The position numbers and the translations under genes were made by a program. A model generated the notes under the pieces. The model saw only the letters and a list, made by a program, of their open reading frames with translations. It ran no database searches and was not told the DNA's origin. Source: CAUSKK01 sp963532425 (GTDB taxonomy: Bacteria; Pseudomonadota; Gammaproteobacteria; Cardiobacteriales; Cardiobacteriaceae). From it: a DNA stretch of 64,000 nucleotides. The number at the start of each line of letters is the position of its first letter. The stretch's first letter is position 1. Shown here one piece after another: positions 1-7,224 of this stretch. The DNA is taken from positions 158,830 through 222,829 of the forward strand of contig CAUSKK010000002.1 of assembly GCA_963532425.1 (NCBI GenBank), written 5' to 3'.

Positions 1-2409
1 GAAGGAGGAGAAGGGCACCTGCTCGCCGCGATTGTTCACCACATTCAGGCGCAGCACGTCCTCGGGCTGCATGCGGGCGCGGGCGTCGGCCTGCACCGTT
101 ACCCGCTGGAGCCGGCCCCGGTTCGGATAGTCGTTCACATAGTTGGAACCCAGGTTGGTGGCCAGCACGCTGGCGACGCTGCTCATGTTCAGCCCCTGGG
201 CATAGACCTTGTTGCGGTCGATGTTCAAACGCAGCTGGGGCGCGTCCTCCAGACCGTCGGGCCGCACCTCGCCGAAGAGGTCGCTCCGTTGCATCATGGC
301 GCCCATCAGCTGGTTGCGGGCCGCCACCAGGGCGTTATGGCCGGCGCCGCCCCGGTCTTGAATGACAAATTTAAAGCCCGAGGAGGTGCCCAGGGAGGGA
401 ATGGAGGGCGGGCTCAGGGCGAAGACCGTGGCGCCGCGCAGCTGGCTGAGGAAGGCCCCCATCAGCTTTTTACTCAGCACAAGGGCACTCTGGTCGGGTT
501 TAGGCCGCTCGGCCCAGTCCTGCAGGGAGATAAAGGCCATGCCCATGTTCTGGCCGTTGCCGAAGAAGGAAAAGCCCTGAATGGCGATGATGTTTTTCAC
601 CTCGGGCAGGGCCGTAACGATTTTTTCAATGTCGCCGAGTACGTGCAGCGTCCGTTCGGCGGTGGCCTCCGAGGGCAGTTGCACCACCGACATCAGGAAG
701 CCCTGGTCCTCGTCCGGCAGGAAGGAGGAGGGCAGCTGGCGGAAGACGTAGGCGGCGGCGCCACAGAGGCCGAGGTACACCACCATCATCAGGTAGCGAA
801 TTTTGATGAACTTCTGCACCGAACGGCCGTAGAAATTGGTCAGGGCGGTGATGAGGCGGTTAAACCAGCCGAAGAAGCCGCGTTTTTCCCCGTGCTCGTG
901 GTTAATGGGCTTGAGCAGGGTGGCACAGAGGGCCGGCGTAAAGGTCAGGGCCAGCAGGCCGGAGAAGCCGATGGACAGGGCCATGACCAGGGCGAACTGG
1001 CGGAAGATGGCCCCGGTAGCCCCGGAGAAGAAGGCCATGGGCAGGAAGACCACGATGTTCACCACGGTGATGCCGAAGATGGCCGAAGAAATCTGGCCCA
1101 TGGAGGCGACGGTGGCAGCGCGGGGCGACAGCTTCTCCTCCGCCATCAGCCGTTCCACGTTCTCCACCACCACGATGGCATCGTCCACCACAATGCCGAT
1201 AACCAGCACCATTGCGAACATGGTCAGCACGTTGATGGACATGCCCAGCGGCGCCATCACCGCAATGGCCCCGAGCAGGGACACGGGCACCACGATGGTG
1301 GGAATCAGGGTGTAACGGATGTTCTGCAGGAAGAGGAACATCACGATGAAGACCAGCGCGATGGCCTCCAGCAGCGTGTGGATAACCTTGTTGATGGAGA
1401 TGTTGATGAAGATGGAGGTGTCGTAGGGAATGTTCCAGTCCAGCCCCTCGGGGAAGTAGTTCTGCAGCTCATTCATACGCTCCTTAATCAGCCGGGCCGT
1501 TTCCACGGCGTTGCCGGTGCTGGAGAGCTGGATACCCATGGCGGCGGAGATTTTGCCGTTGGTGCGGGCCTGGGAGGCGTAGCTTTCCAGACCCAGTTCC
1601 ACCCGGCCCACGTCCTTGATGCGCACGGTGGAACCGTCAGGTTTACTGGCCACCACGATGTTTTCAAACTCGCCGACGCTGGTCAGCTGGCCGGATACGT
1701 TGAGGGTGGCGGTGATGGTCTGGCCCTCGTCGGCGGGCTGGGCCCCGATGCTGCCGGCGGGAATTTGCATGTTCTGGGACTGAATGGCGGCGGCCACGTC
1801 GTTGGCGGAGAGGCCATAGCCCTGTAGTTTTTCCGGGCTCAGCCAGATGCGCATGGCACTTTCGGCCCCGAACATCTGCACGGCACCGACGCCCTTCACC
1901 CGTTGCAGTTCGGGCACGATATTGCGGACGGTATAGTCGGAAATGGCGATTTGGTCCAGGTGCTCGGCGCCGTCCTCGGCGAAGAGGGACACCACCATCA
2001 GCATGTTGCTGGTGGACTTGGTTACGGTAACCCCGTAGCGCTTCACACTGTCCGGCAGGCTGGCTTCGGCCTGGGAGAGGCGGTTTTGCACGTTGATTTG
2101 CGCCACGTCCTCATCGGTGCCGCTGCGGAAGGTCAGGGACAGGGAGCCGGAGCCGTTGTTGGAGGCGCTGGCGCTCATGTAGTCCAGGCCCTCGATGCCG
2201 TTCATCTGTTTCTCGATGATGGACAGCACCGCCTCCTCGTGGGTCTCGGCGCTGGCGCCGGGGTAGGTGGTTTGCAGGCGAATGGTGGGGGCGCTGATGC
2301 TGGGATACTGCTCGATGGGCAGATTATTCAGCGCCAGCAGGCCGGCGAAGATGATAAAGAGGGCCACCACCCAGGCAAAGATGGGGCGGTTGATAAAAAA
2401 TTTAGACAT
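1..2409 (-). CDS. RND multidrug efflux permease (AcrB/MexB/MtrD-like, HAE1 family), 3' end beyond window
   Basis: Inner-membrane proton-driven drug exporter that would work with the adaptor encoded just upstream and an outer-membrane channel not seen here. The first 803 residues are visible and the reading frame runs off the left edge. The N terminus (MSKFFINRPIFAWVVALFII) is the classic first transmembrane helix of HAE1 permeases. The paired aspartates of the proton relay in TM4 are present at about residues 409-410 (GIVVDDAIVVVEN), and the pore/porter domains align throughout. Its ATG overlaps the adaptor stop codon (TAATG), so the two are translationally coupled. Drug specificity cannot be told from sequence. 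Confidence 0.95.
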   Translation of the reverse strand, partial: MSKFFINRPIFAWVVALFIIFAGLLALNNLPIEQYPSISAPTIRLQTTYPGASAETHEEAVLSIIEKQMNGIEGLDYMSASASNNGSGSLSLTFRSGTDEDVAQINVQNRLSQAEASLPDSVKRYGVTVTKSTSNMLMVVSLFAEDGAEHLDQIAISDYTVRNIVPELQRVKGVGAVQMFGAESAMRIWLSPEKLQGYGLSANDVAAAIQSQNMQIPAGSIGAQPADEGQTITATLNVSGQLTSVGEFENIVVASKPDGSTVRIKDVGRVELGLESYASQARTNGKISAAMGIQLSSTGNAVETARLIKERMNELQNYFPEGLDWNIPYDTSIFINISINKVIHTLLEAIALVFIVMFLFLQNIRYTLIPTIVVPVSLLGAIAVMAPLGMSINVLTMFAMVLVIGIVVDDAIVVVENVERLMAEEKLSPRAATVASMGQISSAIFGITVVNIVVFLPMAFFSGATGAIFRQFALVMALSIGFSGLLALTFTPALCATLLKPINHEHGEKRGFFGWFNRLITALTNFYGRSVQKFIKIRYLMMVVYLGLCGAAAYVFRQLPSSFLPDEDQGFLMSVVQLPSEATAERTLHVLGDIEKIVTALPEVKNIIAIQGFSFFGNGQNMGMAFISLQDWAERPKPDQSALVLSKKLMGAFLSQLRGATVFALSPPSIPSLGTSSGFKFVIQDRGGAGHNALVAARNQLMGAMMQRSDLFGEVRPDGLEDAPQLRLNIDRNKVYAQGLNMSSVASVLATNLGSNYVNDYPNRGRLQRVTVQADARARMQPEDVLRLNVVNNRGEQVPFSSF

Positions 2410-3566
2410 TATTTCTTCTCACTGCTGGCGGCCGGGCTGGGCGTGGGGCTCGGCGGATTGAGGGCCTTGCCGCTGGCGTCCACCTCAATGGTCTGCACCG
2501 GCATGCCCTTCTGCAGAGCGGACACCGTATCCAGGGCGACGATGTCGCCGCTCTTCAGCCCTTCGCTGATAACCCAGTCATTTTTATAGCCCTTCAGAAT
2601 TTTCACCTCGCGGCTTTCGGTCATCTTGTCGGCATTCACCACATTGACCGTGTCCTTGTTGCCCCGGGTTACGGCCTTCTGCGGCACGAGGAAGACGTTT
2701 TCTAGGCGCTCGGTGGGCACCTCAACGCGCACATACATGCCGTCCAGCAGGTCGCCCTCGGGATTGGGGATTTCCGCCCGAATCAGCAGCTCGCCGGTGC
2801 TCTCGTCCACGGTGTTTTCGGCAAAGAGAATCTTGCCCTTGTGGGCGTAGGTGCTGCCGTCGTCGAAGGTCAGCTCGACGCTGTTCGGCAGGTTCATGCC
2901 CCGGCGCAGCGCCTCCTTAATCTGCACCACCTTTTTGGCCGAGTAGGTGATGTTGGCGTACATGGGGTCAAGCTGCTGGATTTCGGCCATGCGTACCGAA
3001 CTGTTCACCAGCGCCCCTTCGGTTACCAGCGAGCGGCCGATGATGCCGGAGATGGGCGCCTTAACCTTGGCGTAGTTCACGTTGATTTCCGCCTGCTTGA
3101 TGCTGGCCCGGGCCGCCTGAATGCCGGCCTCGGAAACCTTCACCTGGGCCACGGCCTGGTCATAGGTCTGGCGGGAGATGGCCTTTTCCTTGACCAGCGG
3201 CGCATAGCGGTTGGCAGTGCTTTCGGCCAGGGCCTTGTTGGCCTGGGCCTGGGCCAGGCTGGCCTGGGCGGAGAGCAAATTGGCCTGATAGACGGCATCA
3301 TCAATCTGATAGAGCTGCTGGCCGGCGTTCACCGGGCTGCCCTCCTGGAAGAGCCGTTTCTGCAGAATGCCGCCCACCTGGGGATAAATCACCGCCTCGC
3401 GCGAGGCCACCAGCCGGGCCGGCAGGTTTTCGGTGAGGAGCAGGGTTTGGGGCTTGACTTTTAGAACGCTGATGGTCGGCGCCGGCATTTGCATCTGGGC
3501 CGAGGCCGCGCCGGCCAGCAATGCCAGGCCAACGACGGCGGCCAGGCGATTGATTTTATTAGACAT
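2409..3566 (-). CDS. RND efflux periplasmic adaptor subunit (AcrA/MtrC-like membrane fusion protein)
   Basis: 385-residue periplasmic adaptor linking the RND permease to an outer-membrane factor. It shows the lipoyl/barrel-sandwich halves (PQVGGILQKRLFQEGSPV near residue 65 and YAKVKAPISGIIGRSLV near 170) flanking an alpha-helical hairpin rich in Ala/Gln. Unlike AcrA, MexA and MtrC, the signal peptide (ending AGAASA-Q) has no lipobox cysteine, so this adaptor is probably soluble in the periplasm rather than lipid anchored. The C terminus is a Pro/Ser-rich tail. First gene of the efflux operon, divergent from the TetR gene. Confidence 0.95.
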   Translation of the reverse strand: MSNKINRLAAVVGLALLAGAASAQMQMPAPTISVLKVKPQTLLLTENLPARLVASREAVIYPQVGGILQKRLFQEGSPVNAGQQLYQIDDAVYQANLLSAQASLAQAQANKALAESTANRYAPLVKEKAISRQTYDQAVAQVKVSEAGIQAARASIKQAEINVNYAKVKAPISGIIGRSLVTEGALVNSSVRMAEIQQLDPMYANITYSAKKVVQIKEALRRGMNLPNSVELTFDDGSTYAHKGKILFAENTVDESTGELLIRAEIPNPEGDLLDGMYVRVEVPTERLENVFLVPQKAVTRGNKDTVNVVNADKMTESREVKILKGYKNDWVISEGLKSGDIVALDTVSALQKGMPVQTIEVDASGKALNPPSPTPSPAASSEKK

Positions 3567-3605
3567 AATGTGAACTCGTTAGGGATAGGAGAAAGGCGGA
3601 AATTA

Positions 3606-3625
3606 TACATTCATTCTTGAATGTA
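3606..3625. promoter_or_regulatory. Probable TetR-family operator between efflux operon and repressor gene
   Basis: Perfect inverted repeat with 8-bp arms, TACATTCA and TGAATGTA, around a TTCT spacer, in the middle of the 110-bp divergent gap. From memory it closely resembles the AcrR operator of E. coli, which has the same ACATTCA-type arms. Binding by the adjacent TetR protein, repressing the pump and itself, is inferred. Confidence 0.8.
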
Positions 3626-3676
3626 ATTCGCGAAAAAATTAAACTAGCGCGCTTCTTTTTCTAACGAGCAATAACT

Positions 3677-4273
3677 ATGCGCCGAACCAAAGCCGAGGCC
3701 CTGCAAACCCGCGAAAAGATTCTGGACACCGCCCTGCTGCTTTTCGATGAGCTGGGCTACAGCAAAACCAGCCTGAGTGCCGTGGCCAAGCAGGCCGGAA
3801 TGACCCGGGGCGCCATCTACTGGCATTTTCAAAATAAAGAGGAGATTCTCAATGCCCTGGCCGAGCGGGAATTTGCGGAAATCATCGACAAAAACAGCCA
3901 GGCCCTGCAGGCCGCGAACACCTGGGAGCAGCTGACCGACAATTTCGTCAGCTTTTTCGGGGCCCTGAATCACCACCCCCAGCGGGCCCGTTTCTTTCGC
4001 ATTGGCTATTTCCAGCGCGGCAGCGATGAGGCTTTGATTAGCCTGAATCGGCGCATGGACAACCACTGGGAGGAGCAGTGCCGCCGGGCGGTGGAACAGG
4101 GCCATCGCAACGGCGAACTGCGGCCGGGGGTGGAACCCGATTACATCTTCTACCACCTCAGCGCCACCATCAGCGGTCTGATTAAGCTCTATTTCGAGCA
4201 GTCCGACCGCTGCCGCTTCGAGCGCTTCGCCGGGCCGATTATCCGCAACACCATCGCCCTGTTTAAACGCTAG
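3677..4273 (+). CDS. TetR/AcrR-family transcriptional repressor of the adjacent efflux pump
   Basis: 198-residue regulator. Residues about 10-56 form the TetR helix-turn-helix (TREKILDTALLLFDELGY, then TSLSAVAKQAGMTRGAIYWH), and the rest is the helical ligand-binding domain of the AcrR/TtgR/MtrR subgroup. It is transcribed away from the adaptor-permease operon over a 110-bp gap holding an AcrR-like palindrome, the usual layout for a local repressor released by toxic hydrophobic ligands. The ATG is preceded by a weak CGAG ribosome site. The effector is unknown. Confidence 0.92.
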   Translation: MRRTKAEALQTREKILDTALLLFDELGYSKTSLSAVAKQAGMTRGAIYWHFQNKEEILNALAEREFAEIIDKNSQALQAANTWEQLTDNFVSFFGALNHHPQRARFFRIGYFQRGSDEALISLNRRMDNHWEEQCRRAVEQGHRNGELRPGVEPDYIFYHLSATISGLIKLYFEQSDRCRFERFAGPIIRNTIALFKR

Positions 4274-4285
4274 GACCGTGGCCAG

Positions 4286-4312
4286 AAGGGGGAAGCGCTT
4301 CCCCTTATTTTT
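4286..4312 (+). terminator. Terminator after tetR built on a GAAGCGCTTC copy
   Basis: GGGGAA-GCGC-TTCCCC forms a 6-bp stem with a GCGC loop, followed by a T-rich run. The first array repeat forms the hairpin. An outer 8-bp inverted repeat (CGTGGCCA at 4277-4284 and TGGCCACG at 4314-4321) encloses it. Confidence 0.65.
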
Positions 4313-4807
4313 GTGGCCACGAAAAATCCCTTTTCCCACCCCGAAGCGCTTCCCCCTGGGTCGCGAGGCCGAAGCGCTTCTTCCCTCCGGGTTAGGTAAG
4401 ACCGAAGCGCTTCGTTTGGGCACAAAGCCGGCCGGGGCTAATCTGACCCGTCTTCAAAATCGAAGCGCTTCGCTCTGCAACCCAGCTAAGTACGCCGGCA
4501 AAAAAGAAGCGCTTCATCTGGAACGACTCTATTGGCGGGAAGCGCTTCCCCCTGGGTCGTGAGGCCGAAGCGCTTCTTCCCTCCAGATTGGGGTAAGACC
4601 GAAGCGCTTCGTTCTGGAACTAAGCCGACCGGGGCCAATCTGACCCGTCTTCAAAATCGAAGCGCTTCCTTCAGAACGACCTTCTCCGACCGAAGCGCTT
4701 CCCCTTTTCTAAATCTGATTAATCGGCCGAAGCGCTTCGCTCTGTAACCCCGCCAAGCGCGCCGACAAAAAAGAAGCGCTTCCCCGGTAAACCCAAGGAA
4801 GCGCTTC
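4292..4807. repeat. GAAGCGCTTC palindrome array 1
   Basis: The 561-bp gap between the convergent tetR and binding-protein genes holds 14 exact copies of the palindrome, about 35-40 bp apart, and no credible gene. Spacers are not unique: the block 4343-4471 is repeated, diverged, at 4539-4668, including both the palindromes and the intervening sequence. Apparent small ORFs here arise because the repeat contains no stop codon in any frame. Confidence 0.95.
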
Positions 4808-4834
4808 GGTCTGAGGTCTCCGCAGGTGGCCCAT

Positions 4835-5617
4835 TCAGGGCACGATTTTCTTCATCTCCTCGGGGCCAAAGACCGGCGCCAGCGTTTTATCGTAGGCGTT
4901 CTGTAGGGTGCCGTCCTCCTTGAAGCGCTTCAGGCTGCCATTGAGCCATTGCAGCAGCTCGGCATCGCCCTTGTTGATGGCCGGGGCGATGACCTCTGGC
5001 GTGCCCAGGGTGCTGATGCCGACCCGGTAGCCGGGGTGCTGTTTGGCCCAGCCCCAGAGGTTGACGTTATCGTCCAGCAGCGCCGCGCCCTGGCCCGCCA
5101 GCAGGGCCTCGAAGCCACTGGCCGTGCTTTTGGTGCTCAGCAACTTCACGTTGGGATGATGTTCCTTGAAGTATTTCTCGCCGACGGTGCCGCTGGCGAC
5201 GATGAGGGTTTTCCCGTCCAGCTCGGCCAGATTCTGAATGGGGGCCGTTTCCGGCGAAATCACCCCGGTGGAAATGTTCAGATAGGGCGTGGCGAAGTCC
5301 ACCACCCGGCTGCGGGTTGGGGTTTGGGTGAAGGTGGAAAACATGATGTCGGCCTCGCCCCCCTTCAGCATGGCCACCCGGTCCATGGAGGCCACCGGCA
5401 GCAGCTGCAGCTTGGCTTCATCGCCGAGCAGAGCCCGGGCCAGAGCCTTGGCCAGCTCCACCTCCAGACCCTGCCACTGGCCGCTGCTGTCCTGGTAGCC
5501 GAAGGGATAGATGTTGTCGCTGATGCCCACCCGCAGCTGGTCGCGGCTCCGGATATCAGCCAGATTGGCCCGGGCGGCGCTGGCCAGCAGGGCGAGCAGT
5601 AGAAAGCATTTTTTCAT
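4835..5617 (-). CDS. Periplasmic amino-acid-type substrate-binding protein (SBP family 3)
   Basis: 260-residue exported binding protein of the polar amino acid ABC transporter class. A signal peptide (MKKCFLLLALLASAARA) precedes the two-lobe domain; the family start (RDQLRVGISDNIYPFGYQD) and the hinge segment (DFATPYLNISTGV) are clear. No permease or ATPase gene lies alongside. It has its own short gap upstream and an array of palindromes downstream. The ligand is not predictable. It is a distant paralogue of the binding protein at 6073-6885. Confidence 0.9.
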   Translation of the reverse strand: MKKCFLLLALLASAARANLADIRSRDQLRVGISDNIYPFGYQDSSGQWQGLEVELAKALARALLGDEAKLQLLPVASMDRVAMLKGGEADIMFSTFTQTPTRSRVVDFATPYLNISTGVISPETAPIQNLAELDGKTLIVASGTVGEKYFKEHHPNVKLLSTKSTASGFEALLAGQGAALLDDNVNLWGWAKQHPGYRVGISTLGTPEVIAPAINKGDAELLQWLNGSLKRFKEDGTLQNAYDKTLAPVFGPEEMKKIVP

Positions 5618-5669
5618 AGGTTTTCCTGATTATTTACTGTTAGCTAATGATTTTTTCCGATTGGTTAAG

Positions 5670-5709
5670 GGAAAAAGAACCTCGCCACAACCGGGCGGCT
5701 GCGGCGAGG
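5670..5709 (-). terminator. Rho-independent terminator downstream of phnA-like gene
   Basis: On the minus strand a 10-bp stem (CCTCGCCGCA pairing with TGTGGCGAGG, one G-T) with a 10-nt GC-rich loop is followed by TTCTTTTTCC. It separates the PhnA-like gene from the downstream binding-protein gene. Confidence 0.85.
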
Positions 5710-5730
5710 CTCGGACGGGGTGCGGTCGGC

Positions 5731-6072
5731 CTAGGCCTTCTTCACAAATTCACTTTTCAGGAGCATGGCGCCGAAGCCCTCGATTTTGCAATCGATGTTG
5801 TGGTCTTCGCCGGGAAGCAGGCGGATATTTTTCACCTTGGTGCCCTGCTTGATGCTCTGGCTGCTGCCCTTGGGTTTCAGGGCCTTAATCAGCACGACGC
5901 TGTCGCCGTTCTGCAACACGGCGCCGTTGGCATCGAGCACCGGCTCGGTGCCGGCGGCCGGGGCCGGGTCGCCGTCCTGCCATTCGTGGGCGCACTCGGG
6001 GCAGACGTATTGGCTGCCGTCGTCATAGCAGTAGTCGCAGCCACACCGGGGGCAGAGAATCGCTTCGTTCAT
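5731..6072 (-). CDS. yjdM: PhnA/YjdM-family zinc ribbon protein
   Basis: 113-residue cytoplasmic protein of the PhnA (YjdM) family. The N-terminal zinc ribbon has four cysteines in two pairs (CPRCGCDYC and CPECAHEW within residues 7-29), followed by the conserved SH3-like PhnA domain (GDSVVLIKALKPKGSS). Despite its historic name, the family is not proven to act in phosphonate use. The ATG directly abuts the stop codon of the upstream binding-protein gene, so the two are probably one transcript ending at the hairpin at 5670-5709. Confidence 0.93.
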   Translation of the reverse strand: MNEAILCPRCGCDYCYDDGSQYVCPECAHEWQDGDPAPAAGTEPVLDANGAVLQNGDSVVLIKALKPKGSSQSIKQGTKVKNIRLLPGEDHNIDCKIEGFGAMLLKSEFVKKA

Positions 6073-6885
6073 CTAGTTTTTATCCTGGGGAATGAGCACA
6101 TCACAGTTAAAACCCCCGCCGTAGAAGGCTTTAAAATTTTTGCTGTAAATTTCTTTCAGCTTGCCGGTGCTGGTGAGGGTGCGAATCTCGGCGCTAACGG
6201 CCTCCTCCAGCTCCCTATCCTCCTGGCGGAAAATGGGCCGGGCCGATTCCATGGTTTCCAGCGAATCGACGCTGATTTTCAGGTCGCGGTTTTTCGTCAG
6301 CAGCGCCCAAAAATCGCGATTTTCGCCGATGATGGCCGCCACTTTACCGGATTTCAGCGCTGCCAGCGCTTCTTCGGGGGTATCGAAGCGCTCCAGCTCC
6401 ACCGAGGGCAGGCGTTTTTTCATGTTAGCGAAGGTTTTCGGGTCGGTTTTGATGGCCACCTTCAGGCTCTGCAGCTCACCCACCGAGTTGATGGGCTTTT
6501 CCTGGGGGGAAATTATGCTCAGCTCCACGCGCAGATAGGGGGCGCCGAAGCGAATCTGTTCAAGGATGCGGCTATTGCTGACCTTGTTACGGTCGAAGGC
6601 GGCGATGACCCAATCCAATTCCTTATTCACCAGACTTTTGATGCGGTCGTTGCGGTCGATTTTCACCACCTCCAGTTTACCCTCGGGGCCGAGCACAGCC
6701 GTGGCCACCGCCTGGGCAATGTCCACGTTGGAACCGACGATTTCACCCTTGCCGTTGTTGTAGGCGAAGGGGGGATAGTCGTCGATGATGCCGACGCGCA
6801 TCACACCTTTTTCTTTTAGTTCGTCCAGCGTCAGGGCAAATGTGTTGTTCATGAACAACAACGCCAGAACCCATAGTTTTTTCAT
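6073..6885 (-). CDS. Periplasmic amino-acid-type substrate-binding protein (SBP family 3), second copy
   Basis: 270-residue exported binding protein. A signal peptide (MKKLWVLALLFMNNTFA) precedes a family-3 domain beginning LKEKGVMRVGIIDDYPPFAY, with the later segment IRFGAPYLRVELSIIS. It is followed without a gap by the PhnA-like gene. As with the neighbouring paralogue, no membrane subunit is nearby; a degenerate amino-acid ABC ATPase at about 22.6-23.1 kb may be a relic of such a system. Ligand unknown. Confidence 0.9.
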   Translation of the reverse strand: MKKLWVLALLFMNNTFALTLDELKEKGVMRVGIIDDYPPFAYNNGKGEIVGSNVDIAQAVATAVLGPEGKLEVVKIDRNDRIKSLVNKELDWVIAAFDRNKVSNSRILEQIRFGAPYLRVELSIISPQEKPINSVGELQSLKVAIKTDPKTFANMKKRLPSVELERFDTPEEALAALKSGKVAAIIGENRDFWALLTKNRDLKISVDSLETMESARPIFRQEDRELEEAVSAEIRTLTSTGKLKEIYSKNFKAFYGGGFNCDVLIPQDKN

Positions 6886-6984
6886 CGGAGAGCCTCACGA
6901 AATCAACCAAAAATGGCGGAGTATTATAAGCGCTTTGGCCCGGAAACTGGCGTTCTATATGGAGTTTTAGACGATTGTCGGCTG

Positions 6985-7224
6985 CCTCTTGCGAGACAGC
7001 TACATTTTCCAACCGCCTTACTGAGCGTGAGCTAGTAAGCGCTTAGTATGTTTAAAACACTTATATAGGTAACATTTATGAAAAAAGAAAAATTTCTGAA
7101 AGTCGGTCTTTCTGTGCTGTGCACTGCGGTGCTGGCCGCCTGCGGTGGTTCAGACGACGACACCCCAAGCCCAACCAACACCCCTACCCCTACTAACACT
7201 GCCACCACGACGCCTACGGCTACG
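6985..7224 (+). repeat. Left arm of 240-bp perfect inverted repeat
   Basis: By eye this stretch is identical to the reverse complement of 12036-12275. It covers 93 bp upstream of the start codon plus the signal peptide, lipobox and Thr/Pro linker codons of the surface lipoprotein. It contains a variant TAAGCGCTTA palindrome at about 7037 and the ribosome site AGGT upstream of the ATG. Confidence 0.95.

Noticed and set aside
289..1827. Long plus-strand ORF opposite the RND permease, and similar long antisense ORFs across the GC-rich genes
   Set aside because: They are His/Gly/Gln-rich antisense shadows of well-conserved genes in high-GC DNA.
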